Source: Gammaproteobacteria bacterium
Lineage (GTDB): Bacteria; Pseudomonadota; Gammaproteobacteria; Steroidobacterales; Woeseiaceae
Assembly: GCA_009937505.1 (NCBI GenBank)
Contig: JAACFJ010000012.1
Coordinates: forward strand, 1 to 64,000
Length of the DNA stretch: 64,000 nucleotides
Reading direction: 5' to 3'
In this document: one piece after another, positions 37,992 through 45,507 of the stretch
Layout: the number at the start of each line of letters is the position of its first letter
How positions within the stretch are numbered: position 1 is the stretch's first letter
Notes under the pieces: model-generated
Databases searched by the model: none
What the model saw: only the letters and a program-made list of their open reading frames with translations
Told to the model about the DNA's origin: nothing
Position numbers and translations under genes: made by a program

Positions 37992-39023
37992 TCAGTCGCG
38001 TCTCAGGCCGTGCAAAAGGTACAGGACCGACGTCAGCAACAGCAGTGCGGTTGCCTGGTGGCTGACTGCCGGCAAGGTCGGTACCGCCAGCACCACGGTC
38101 GAGATTCCGAGTAACACCTGCAGCACCGCCGTCACGAGCAGCGCGTTCGCGCCGCTGCGCGCGCGCTGGGGCAGTTCCGCGCCTCTCGCCCGGAACCAGT
38201 AAATTACGATCAGCGCGAACGTAGTCAGAGCGAGCAGCCGGTGATCGAACTGCACTGTGGTCAGGTTATCGAAGAAGTTGCGCCACACAGGGTCGAGCGC
38301 AAGCAGGCCGGGTGGAATCCAGTAGTCCCCCATCTTCGGGAACGTGTTGTAGATCAATCCGGCATCGAGACCCGCGACGAATCCGCCCGAAAAAATCGTG
38401 ACCGCGATCAGTGCGGTGAGCGCTACTGTCCATCGACGCCACGGGTGGGGTGCCCCGGAAGACGCGCCGTGCAGCAGTGACTGGGCACGCCAGAACATCA
38501 ACGCGTATACAAGGAAGGCGGCCGAGAGGTGCGCGGTCAACCGGTAATGACTCACCTGCGGCGCGTCCACCTGGCCGCTTGCGACCATGATCTTGCCGAT
38601 AACGGCCTGGACGCCGCCCAGCGCCAGCATCAGCAGGTACCACGGCAGCTGGCGTAAATTGATGTAGCGGCGGTAAACGAAGTACACGAGCGGCAGCAGG
38701 AAGACGAAGCCGAGCAGCCGGCCCAGCAGGCGGTGCAGATACTCGAGCCAGAAGATGCCCTTGAAATCGTGCACATCCATGTGCGAATTGACTTGCTGGA
38801 ACTCCGGCGTCTGCCTGTAGATTTCGAAAACCCGTTGCCACTCCGCGTCGCTTAGCGGCGGCAGCGTTCCCATGATCGGCCGCCATTCCGCGATGGACAG
38901 GCCCGATCCCGTGAGGCGTGTAAAGCCGCCGAGGACGACCATCGCAAATACGAATCCACAACAGACAAGAAGCCAGGCTGCAATCGCCCTGTTGCGGGTC
39001 CTTGTGTCCGGCAGTTGGTTCAT
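37992..39023 (-). CDS. ctaA: Heme A synthase (CtaA/COX15 type 2)
   Basis: 343 residues, eight membrane helices. The four heme-ligand histidines are visible in EYLHRLLGR, SHYRLTAHLS, QFDHRLLAL and VSHQATALLL. The enzyme converts heme O to heme A for aa3-type cytochrome oxidase. ATG at 39023 (MNQLPDTRTRNRA) is preferred over an in-frame TTG at 39059. The gene stands apart from any cytochrome oxidase cluster in this window. It is followed by hemN on the same strand after 63 bases. Confidence 0.93.
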   Translation of the reverse strand: MNQLPDTRTRNRAIAAWLLVCCGFVFAMVVLGGFTRLTGSGLSIAEWRPIMGTLPPLSDAEWQRVFEIYRQTPEFQQVNSHMDVHDFKGIFWLEYLHRLLGRLLGFVFLLPLVYFVYRRYINLRQLPWYLLMLALGGVQAVIGKIMVASGQVDAPQVSHYRLTAHLSAAFLVYALMFWRAQSLLHGASSGAPHPWRRWTVALTALIAVTIFSGGFVAGLDAGLIYNTFPKMGDYWIPPGLLALDPVWRNFFDNLTTVQFDHRLLALTTFALIVIYWFRARGAELPQRARSGANALLVTAVLQVLLGISTVVLAVPTLPAVSHQATALLLLTSVLYLLHGLRRD

Positions 39024-39110
39024 GATGTGCGCAAGCGTCCGTTTCAGGCTGGCGCGCAATCATAGCAGCAGCAGCCCTTACTTTGTGGAGCCGCGTGCTA
39101 TTCTCGCCCC

Positions 39111-40262
39111 GTGAATATCGCCAAATGCAACAACGTCATGGACTTTCGCCGCGTTGCGAAACGCCGCTTGCCTGCGCCGGTATTCCATTACCTTGATGGC
39201 GGCGCGGATGACGAACTGACGCTGGCGCGAAACACCGAAGCATTCGGCGACTACGAGCTGCTGCCGTCGCAATTGTCGGACGTCAGCAACGTCGACCTGC
39301 GCTCGACAATTTTCGGGCAAGAGGTCGATTGGCCTGTGATGATTGCGCCGACCGGCGCGTCGAAGCTGTTTCACGGTGCGGGCGAGCCGGCAGTGGCGCG
39401 TGCCGCCGAGAAATTCGGCATGGTCTACAGCCTGTCCACGCTGAGCACGGCGACCATCGAGGACGTCGCGGCCGCGACCGGTGGGCCCAAAGCCTTTCAA
39501 CTCTATATCTTCAAGGATCGCGGCCTGACCGATGAATGGCTCAATCGTTGCAGTGAAGCCGGCTACAGTGCGCTGCAGCTGACCGTCGATACGCCGGTCG
39601 CGGGAAACCGGGAGCGTGACTTCGTTTACGGCTTCGGCGCCCCGCCGCGGTCACGGCTTCGCCAGGTCGCGAGTTTCGCGCGCTATCCCGGATGGCTTTA
39701 CCGGGCACTGCTCCGCAATGACCTGGAGATGGTCAATATCACGAGTGGCAGCGAGGCCGCGCGTAACTGGAAGGGCGGGATCCGCAAGTACATCGACGAG
39801 CAGCTCGAACGGTCGCTCACCTGGAAAGACGTCGAGTGGCTCGCGGGGCGCTGGCCGGGTGCGCTCGTCATCAAAGGGGTGCAGACCGTCGAGGATTGCC
39901 GCAAGGCGGCCGAGTCGGGCGCTACCGCCGTCATGCTGTCGAATCACGGCGGCCGGCAGCTGGAATCGGCGCCGGCGCCGGTTGACTGTATCGCCGCGGT
40001 GGCGGACGCGCTGCGTGATCGCCTGGAAATAATCTGCGACGGCGGAATCCGCCGCGGTAACCACGTCGTCAAGGCGCTGGCACTGGGCGCGCATGCCTGC
40101 AGTATCGGCCGCGGATACCTGTTTGCGCTGGCCGCCGGCGGCCAGGCCGGCGTTGAGCGTGCGCTCATGCTGCTGCGCGCCGAAGTGGAACGCACGATGG
40201 CGCTTGCCGGCTGCGATTCCGTGCGCAAGCTCGGCCGCAGCCATGTCAGGCGCAGGGGCTGA
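39111..40262 (+). CDS. FMN-dependent alpha-hydroxyacid dehydrogenase/oxidase
   Basis: 383 residues from a GTG start. TIM-barrel FMN enzyme of the LldD/glycolate oxidase family. Landmarks: VFHYLDGGADDE near residue 24, IAPTGASKLFHGAGE, QLYIFKDRG, VDTPVAGNRERD, and the active-site base and Arg in MLSNHGGRQLE, closing with GGIRRGNHVVKALALGAHACSIGR. It oxidises L-lactate, glycolate, mandelate or a longer hydroxyacid and passes electrons to quinone or oxygen. Which one cannot be told. It has no lactate permease or partner gene next to it and is divergent from ctaA. Confidence 0.9.
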   Translation: MNIAKCNNVMDFRRVAKRRLPAPVFHYLDGGADDELTLARNTEAFGDYELLPSQLSDVSNVDLRSTIFGQEVDWPVMIAPTGASKLFHGAGEPAVARAAEKFGMVYSLSTLSTATIEDVAAATGGPKAFQLYIFKDRGLTDEWLNRCSEAGYSALQLTVDTPVAGNRERDFVYGFGAPPRSRLRQVASFARYPGWLYRALLRNDLEMVNITSGSEAARNWKGGIRKYIDEQLERSLTWKDVEWLAGRWPGALVIKGVQTVEDCRKAAESGATAVMLSNHGGRQLESAPAPVDCIAAVADALRDRLEIICDGGIRRGNHVVKALALGAHACSIGRGYLFALAAGGQAGVERALMLLRAEVERTMALAGCDSVRKLGRSHVRRRG

Positions 40263-40389
40263 CGTACCATAATTTGCGCAAAGCTGCGCAATTCCATTCC
40301 GATGTTGCCGCAAGCGGAAGTTCTGCTGCATTGCGGCAAGCAGAAAAAAGCTCTTTAAAAAAAAGGATCTTATTTATTGCTGTAATATT

Positions 40390-40417
40390 TTGACCGCATA
40401 ATTCCGTTCCGTAAACT
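40390..40417 (+). promoter_or_regulatory. Candidate sigma-70 promoter of the cold-shock gene
   Basis: TTGACC (40390-40395), a 16-base spacer and TAAACT (40412-40417) lie in a locally AT-rich stretch. Transcription from here would give a leader of about 85 bases before the cold-shock start codon, in line with the long leaders that control translation of csp genes. The assignment rests on the match alone. The rest of the 249-base gap (40263-40389) holds an A-rich tract and no gene. Confidence 0.4.
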
Positions 40418-40511
40418 TGCGTCCACGGCGGGAATTGCGGTTAGGATTGGGAAGCTGCACCGTTGCGGCGAAATCGTGCCGAGCGGGCAGGCGGGTTGTA
40501 TTGAGGTTACT

Positions 40512-40724
40512 ATGTCAGAAGATAGAGTTTCAGGAACCGTCAAATGGTTCAACGACGATAAGGGATTCGGCTTCATCGAGCGCGAAGATGGTAAGGACGT
40601 CTTTGTTCACCACAGCGCGATCGTTTCGGAAGGATTCAGAACACTGAAAGAAGGCCAGAAGGTTACGATGGAAGTAACCGAGGGCCAGAAAGGACCGCAG
40701 GCGGAAAACGTCATCCCGGAATAA
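40512..40724 (+). CDS. CspA-family cold-shock protein
   Basis: 70 residues, a single cold-shock OB domain. Both RNA-binding motifs are intact: KGFGFIE (RNP1) and VFVHHSAI (RNP2), preceded by [10 protein letters not shown]. It binds single-stranded RNA/DNA and melts structure. ATG at 40512 gives the canonical [13 protein letters not shown] start. It is a single-gene transcript with its own promoter candidate upstream and a strong hairpin about 58 bases after the stop. Confidence 0.95.
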   Translation: MSEDRVSGTVKWFNDDKGFGFIEREDGKDVFVHHSAIVSEGFRTLKEGQKVTMEVTEGQKGPQAENVIPE

Positions 40725-40781
40725 GGGATGCCATGTCGGTCCGCTGTGCGAGTTACCGGCAACCCCCGAGCGTTATCCTCA

Positions 40782-40810
40782 TCAGGCAGGTCATGACAGG
40801 ACCTGCCTGA
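40782..40810 (+). terminator. Hairpin after the cold-shock gene
   Basis: A perfect 11-bp stem (TCAGGCAGGTC at 40782-40792 with GACCTGCCTGA at 40800-40810, 7-base loop) lies 57 bases after the cold-shock stop and 50 bases before the end of the convergent TSUP gene. The following bases are ATAATTGTGTT, AT-rich but without a clean T run. It could end transcripts from both sides. Confidence 0.6.
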
Positions 40811-40860
40811 ATAATTGTGTTCGTGACTGTGCCGAGGCTGCGTGAGACGCCGGCTGCCGT

Positions 40861-41622
40861 TCAGTACATTGCTGTCATGCCGTCGTAAAGCAATTTGCAG
40901 CCGACGACGAACAGCACCACGTACATAAGGCGGAAAAAGAAGCGGTCCGAGACACGCCGGTGCAGCCACACGCCTGCGTACACGCCGACCGGCGCCAGGG
41001 GCGCAAGCATGAGCGACGTCAAGAGGTTTTCGGCGGACAACTGGCCCAGCCAGCCGTAGGGCAACAGTTTGACGTAGTTGATCGCTGCGAATAGCAGTAC
41101 CGTCGTCGCGACGAAATCCGTCCTGTCCATTGGCCGCCTTAGCAGGTAAATGCTGATCGGCGGCCCGCCGGCATGGGCAATGAAACTCGTAAAGCCTCCG
41201 GCCGCGCCGGCGGCGAACCCCACAGCCGGCGGGAAATGCGGTAACGCGGAGTTCGGCCTGTGGCGTGTCGAGTAGATGTAATGCGCGGTGAAAGTGATTG
41301 CGACGACACCGACGATGATTCTTACGGTTGCCGCACTCATGAAGCCGAACATCAGCGTACCTGTGGCGATGCCGACCATCGAGGCGGGGATCAGGATTCG
41401 CAGTTCCGGCCACAGCCACTTGCCGCGATATGCCCAAAGCCCTACGAGGTCCATGAGACAAAGAATCGGCAGCAGCACGGCGGCCGCCTGCACTGGCGAT
41501 ACGACCAGTGCCATGAGCGGCACGGCCAGCACACCGAGTCCCCCGCCAAAGCCACCCTTCGCAATGCCGAATATCAGCACGGCCGGAACGGCAGCCGCGT
41601 AGAACCAGGGATCAGTGATCAA
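40861..41622 (-). CDS. TSUP (TauE/SafE) family permease
   Basis: 253 residues, about eight membrane helices. The family has two copies of a G-x-x-x-G/P-rich motif, seen here as FGGGLGVLAVPLMALV (near residues 27-42) and GGFTSFIAHAGGPPISIYLL (near 141-160). TSUP proteins export small anions such as sulfite, sulfoacetate or organosulfur acids. No sulfur genes are adjacent, so the substrate is open. The gene is monocistronic, convergent with the cold-shock gene and divergent from the DUF7009-type gene. Confidence 0.9.
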   Translation of the reverse strand: MITDPWFYAAAVPAVLIFGIAKGGFGGGLGVLAVPLMALVVSPVQAAAVLLPILCLMDLVGLWAYRGKWLWPELRILIPASMVGIATGTLMFGFMSAATVRIIVGVVAITFTAHYIYSTRHRPNSALPHFPPAVGFAAGAAGGFTSFIAHAGGPPISIYLLRRPMDRTDFVATTVLLFAAINYVKLLPYGWLGQLSAENLLTSLMLAPLAPVGVYAGVWLHRRVSDRFFFRLMYVVLFVVGCKLLYDGMTAMY

Positions 41623-41701
41623 GGGCAGCTCCTGCCGGGCGGACTTACCGGCCTCGAGGATTCATGCTTTAATCGGGTCCGGCGGACAATCATAAACAAT
41701 A

Positions 41702-42052
41702 GTGAAACTCAGAATCCGTGACAATTCCGTGGGACTGCGCCTGACGCAAGACGAAGTCGAGGTCCTGCGGAAGCAAGGCGTGGTGTCGGCGCGTACCGGT
41801 TTTCCCGGAGGGCGCGAATTACGCTACGAACTCGAGAGCAGCCCGGCCAGCGTCGCACCGGCCGCGTTCTTTTCCGACAACGTGCTCACCGTGCGCCTGC
41901 CCGAGACTACCGTCATTGCGTGGGCCGCGACCGAGCAGGTCGCTATCGAGGGCGAGCAGGTACTCGTGGACGGTGAAAAGCTCGCGATCGTCGTCGAGAA
42001 GGATTTTGATGGTTGTACCCGGCACGAAGAACATGGTGAAGGGCGTAGCTAG
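41702..42052 (+). CDS. Small conserved hypothetical protein (DUF7009-like)
   Basis: 116 residues from a GTG start. The N-terminus MKLRIRDNSVGLRLTQDEVEVL is characteristic of a small family that I recall as DUF7009, followed by short strands (RELRYELES, NVLTVRLPE) and an acidic C-terminal EKDFDGCTRHEEHGE with one Cys between charged residues, possibly a metal site. Function unknown. Its stop shares one base with the GTG of the DUF2461 gene, so both are translated together. Confidence 0.75.
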   Translation: MKLRIRDNSVGLRLTQDEVEVLRKQGVVSARTGFPGGRELRYELESSPASVAPAAFFSDNVLTVRLPETTVIAWAATEQVAIEGEQVLVDGEKLAIVVEKDFDGCTRHEEHGEGRS

Positions 42053-42747
42053 TGGCCATCCCTCGTTACGCCGGCTTCGAGAAGGCGTCGATCGAATTCC
42101 TCGAGCAGCTCTCGGCCAACAACAATCGCGAGTGGTTCAACGAAAACAAGGTTTGCTACGAGGAGCAAGTGCTCGATGTGGCGTTGAGATTCATCCAGTC
42201 AATGCAGGAACCGCTCGCGCAACTCGCACCACATTTCACCGCGATTCCACAGCGTGTAGGCGGCTCGTTGATGCGGGTGTACCGGGATACCCGCTTTTCG
42301 AAGAACAAGCTGCCGTACAAGACCAATATCGGCATCCAGTTTCGTCACGAGCAGGCGAAGGACGTTCACTCTCCGGGTTACTACGTGCATATCGATCCCG
42401 AGCAGGTATTTCTCGGCGTGGGCATGTGGCGGCCTGAATCAGATGCGCTGCACGCAATCAGGCAGCGCATCGCCGCAAGGCCGTCTGAATGGAAAATTGC
42501 GCTCGGCGACCCGAAGTTTCGCCGCCATTTCGAACTCGGGGGTGAGTCGCTGAGTCGCGCACCCCGCGGATTCGACAAGAACCACGAGCTGATAGAGGAC
42601 ATCAAGCGAAAGAGTTTCATCGCGGTCAGAAATCTAGACGTAGGGGATAGCCTAAACCCCCGGTTTCAGCGTAAGGTGGAAACGACTTTCACCGCGGCGG
42701 CGCCGTTCATGAGATTTCTGTGCAAAGCGGTTGGTGTGCCCTTCTAA
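42052..42747 (+). CDS. DUF2461 family protein
   Basis: 231 residues. Typical elements: FLEQLSANNNREWFNENK near residue 16, VYRDTRFSKNKLPYKTNIGIQFRH in the middle (read in pieces), GYYVHIDPEQVFLGVGMW, and a closing FMRFLCKAVGV. The family has no known biochemical function and is usually found as a cytoplasmic single-domain protein of this length. It begins on a GTG that overlaps the preceding gene and precedes the second leucine dehydrogenase by 11 bases, so the three genes form one transcription unit. Confidence 0.88.
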   Translation: MAIPRYAGFEKASIEFLEQLSANNNREWFNENKVCYEEQVLDVALRFIQSMQEPLAQLAPHFTAIPQRVGGSLMRVYRDTRFSKNKLPYKTNIGIQFRHEQAKDVHSPGYYVHIDPEQVFLGVGMWRPESDALHAIRQRIAARPSEWKIALGDPKFRRHFELGGESLSRAPRGFDKNHELIEDIKRKSFIAVRNLDVGDSLNPRFQRKVETTFTAAAPFMRFLCKAVGVPF

Positions 42748-42758
42748 GGAATGAAGCG

Positions 42759-43808
42759 ATGACAGTCTTCAGTAACCCGGCGTTCGATAATCATGAGCGT
42801 GTGCTTTTTTGCCGTGATGAACCTACCGGCCTTTGCGCGATCATCGCGATTCATTCGACCGCCCTGGGTCCTGCCGCGGGAGGGACCCGCTTGTGGACCT
42901 ATGCCAACGACGACGATGCGCTTTATGACGTACTGCGGTTGTCGCAGGGCATGAGCTACAAAAATGCAATGGCGGGTTTGAAGTTCGGCGGCGGCAAGGC
43001 CGTAATCATAAAAACGCCCGACTTCGACGCAAGCGATGCTTTGTTCGAGCGCTTCGGCGAATTCGTGGACACTCTCGGCGGCGACTACATTACGGCCGAG
43101 GACGTCGGCATGAGCGTGGAAATCATGGAAACCATCGCGCGCAGGACACGTTATGTGTCCGGCTTGCCACTGCAATCGGGCAAGGCCGGTGGCGATCCCT
43201 CGCCAAAGACCGCGTACGGTCTCTATTGCGGCATCCAGGCCGCGGCGAAGGCCAGGCTGGGCCGAGATGACCTGGAAGGCATGCGCGTTGCCGTTCAGGG
43301 CGTCGGACACGTGGGTTATCACCTTTGCAAATTGCTGCATGAAGCGGGTGCGACCCTCGTGGTATCGGATCTCGACGAGACCCGGGTCGACAGGGTGTGC
43401 GACGAGTTCTCTGCGGAACGTGTCGGGAACACGGAGATACTCGGAGCTGATGTCGACGTACTCGCCCCCTGTGCGCTCGGCGCCATCCTCCATGAGGAAT
43501 CGATCCCCGGGCTCAAGGCCCGAATCATCGCTGGCGGCGCGAACAATCAGCTGCGCAGCCCGGAAGACGGGCAGCGCCTGGCGGACGCGGGCATCCTCTA
43601 TGCGCCCGATTACGTGATCAACGCCGGCGGCATTATCAATGTGGCGTGTGAATATTTTGGCGACGTGGACGACGACGGCGTGACGGAGCTCGTCGCGCAG
43701 ATCGGCTCGAGACTTGCAGATATATTTGAAGAAGCGTCGCGCACAGGCGAACCGACGAACGTCATCGCCGACCGTCGGGCGCGGAAAATAATCTCGGGTG
43801 ACGTCTGA
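42759..43808 (+). CDS. Leucine/valine dehydrogenase, copy 2
   Basis: 349 residues, paralogue of the enzyme at 17332-18426. Shared segments include AIIAIHSTALGPAAGG, GMSYKNAMAGLKFGGGKAV (catalytic Lys), ITAEDVGMSV, AVQGVGHVGYHLCKLLHEAG and APDYVINAGGIINVA. Start ATG at 42759 is preceded by AAGGAATGAAG. Unlike copy 1 it is not next to bkd genes but follows two small DUF genes. It may differ in substrate (Val, Leu, Phe) or direction. Both copies have the residues needed for activity. Confidence 0.92.
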   Translation: MTVFSNPAFDNHERVLFCRDEPTGLCAIIAIHSTALGPAAGGTRLWTYANDDDALYDVLRLSQGMSYKNAMAGLKFGGGKAVIIKTPDFDASDALFERFGEFVDTLGGDYITAEDVGMSVEIMETIARRTRYVSGLPLQSGKAGGDPSPKTAYGLYCGIQAAAKARLGRDDLEGMRVAVQGVGHVGYHLCKLLHEAGATLVVSDLDETRVDRVCDEFSAERVGNTEILGADVDVLAPCALGAILHEESIPGLKARIIAGGANNQLRSPEDGQRLADAGILYAPDYVINAGGIINVACEYFGDVDDDGVTELVAQIGSRLADIFEEASRTGEPTNVIADRRARKIISGDV

Positions 43809-43815
43809 TCCGGAT

Positions 43816-44403
43816 TCAGGCGTCGATGGCCTTTTGCAGTTCTCGCAGGAGCGTCTTCGGGTTCGGCCGGTCGATGATATGTTTCGATAGCTCGACGTAT
43901 CGAATGATTCCGTCTGCACCAATGACCAGCGATGTCGGCCAGATGGTGTCGCTGCCGTATTCGGTGTAATAGTCCTTGGGAACGCCGGACTCGAGCAGCA
44001 GCCCGAGCTGGCGCGTAGCCGCCAGCGATTCGTCGAGCCAGAACTCGAATTCCACGTCAAAGAACCCGGCGACGCGTCGCGTCGTCTCCAACGGCTTGGG
44101 CGTGACGAATATGAGCTTCGCGCCCAGGTCGACAATATTCTTGTAAGAAGCGGTGAGGTTCTTGACCTGCCGGCTGCAGAATGGGCACCAGTTCCCGCGG
44201 ACGAATATCATCACCACCGGCGTTCCCCGCAACTGTTCTGAATTCAGGCTGTTGCCAGCCTCGTCCAGCGCCACAAACTCCGGCAGTGGCTTTCCCTCGC
44301 GCAGCTGCTCGGGCACCGGCCGCGCGCTGCGCTTGCGATAGTAAAGGTAGGCGGCGCCGGCGATCAGCAGCAAGACGGCCAGGCCCGTGAATGCTTCAGT
44401 CAT
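43816..44403 (-). CDS. Membrane-anchored thioredoxin-like/peroxiredoxin-like protein
   Basis: 195 residues: an N-terminal membrane helix (about 5-22), then an AhpC/TSA-type thioredoxin fold facing, by the positive-inside rule (YYRKRS after the helix), the cytoplasm. The redox site is WCPFC in VRGNWCPFCSRQVKNL, a CxxC pair in place of the single peroxidatic Cys of 1-Cys peroxiredoxins. Family members reduce peroxides or transfer electrons from quinol or thioredoxin. Its 5' end overlaps the 3' end of the quinone oxidoreductase gene on the same strand by 8 bases, so the two are coupled. Confidence 0.82.
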   Translation of the reverse strand: MTEAFTGLAVLLLIAGAAYLYYRKRSARPVPEQLREGKPLPEFVALDEAGNSLNSEQLRGTPVVMIFVRGNWCPFCSRQVKNLTASYKNIVDLGAKLIFVTPKPLETTRRVAGFFDVEFEFWLDESLAATRQLGLLLESGVPKDYYTEYGSDTIWPTSLVIGADGIIRYVELSKHIIDRPNPKTLLRELQKAIDA

Positions 44404-45409
44404 GCTTGGCGACCTCCGTCACATCGTCACTCGTCGTAAGTACGATCTTGCCCATGTGGCGGCTGCTCTCCATCAGTTCGTGCGCCGCCGCTGCGGCGCC
44501 CAGGGAAAACGCCTGGTGGACAATAGGCCTGACGCGGCCGGATTCAAGCAGCGGCAGCACATTGTGCTCGAGGTCAGCGGCAATGCGGGCTTTTTCCGCC
44601 ACGGTCTGAGGTCTTAACGTCGACCCCGTGATGGTCAGGCGCTGCGCGAGCACGACGCGCAGGTCCAGCTCCGCGCTCGGTCCCTGGAGGAAGGCGATGA
44701 TGGAGCAGCGGCCGTCGCGCGCCATGGACTCGAGATTCTTCTGCGTGTACGGGCCCGCAACCATGTCGAGCAACACGTCGACGCCACGCCCGCCGGTCGC
44801 ATCCCGGACTCCGGCTTGCCAGTCCTCGGTGCGGTAATTGAACGCTTTGTCCGCACCGAGTTTTTCGCAGAAATTGCATTTCTCATCGCTGCCGGCCGTC
44901 GTCAGCACGAAACATCCGTGAGCTTTGGCGAGCTGGATAGCGGTCGTGCCGATGCCGCTCGAGCCGCCATGCACCATGAAAGTCTCGCCATCCGCAAGCC
45001 GGCAGCGCGTAAAAACGTTGTACCAGACCGTGAAATACGTCTCGGGGATCGCGGCCGCTTCGATAAATGAAAGGCCCGACGGAACAGGCAGGCAATGCGC
45101 ACCTTCGACGGCGCAGAATTCCGCATAGCCGCCACCGTGCGTGAGTGCCATGACCCGGTCACCGGATTGCCAGCGTTCGACGCCGTTACCAACAGCCACG
45201 ATCTCACCGGCGACCTCCAGTCCTGGCAACGGACTCGCACCCGGCGGCACGGGATACTTGCCAAGGCGCTGCAGCACGTCGGGCCGGTTGACGCCGGCCG
45301 CAAGGACACGAATCAGTACCTCGGACGCTCCAGGATGGGGAACCGGGTAATCGATCTCGCGCAGTACGGCAGGACCGCCAGGTTCGACAATGGAAATCGC
45401 CTTCATCAT
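44396..45409 (-). CDS. NAD(P)H-quinone oxidoreductase (MDR, zinc-independent)
   Basis: 337 residues, medium-chain dehydrogenase/reductase fold. The N-terminal GroES-like domain has ILxxGVNRPDVLQRLGKYP, and the Rossmann motif is HGGSSGIGTTAIQLAKAHG. There are no zinc-ligand Cys/His, as expected for the quinone reductase/TP53I3 (PIG3) branch. NADPH-dependent reduction of quinones or enones is the family activity. ATG at 45409 (MMKAISIVEPGG) is chosen, since the longer form adds only seven uncharacteristic residues. The gene overlaps the thioredoxin-like gene downstream. Confidence 0.9.
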   Translation of the reverse strand: MMKAISIVEPGGPAVLREIDYPVPHPGASEVLIRVLAAGVNRPDVLQRLGKYPVPPGASPLPGLEVAGEIVAVGNGVERWQSGDRVMALTHGGGYAEFCAVEGAHCLPVPSGLSFIEAAAIPETYFTVWYNVFTRCRLADGETFMVHGGSSGIGTTAIQLAKAHGCFVLTTAGSDEKCNFCEKLGADKAFNYRTEDWQAGVRDATGGRGVDVLLDMVAGPYTQKNLESMARDGRCSIIAFLQGPSAELDLRVVLAQRLTITGSTLRPQTVAEKARIAADLEHNVLPLLESGRVRPIVHQAFSLGAAAAAHELMESSRHMGKIVLTTSDDVTEVAKHD

Positions 45410-45507
45410 TGCAGGAAATTTGTCGGGCACCGTGAACCTCGTCGGGCGTGGACAGAGATGATCTTATGTGCATACTGACACGCCCGGCAAATCAAAAGAC
45501 GATAGTG

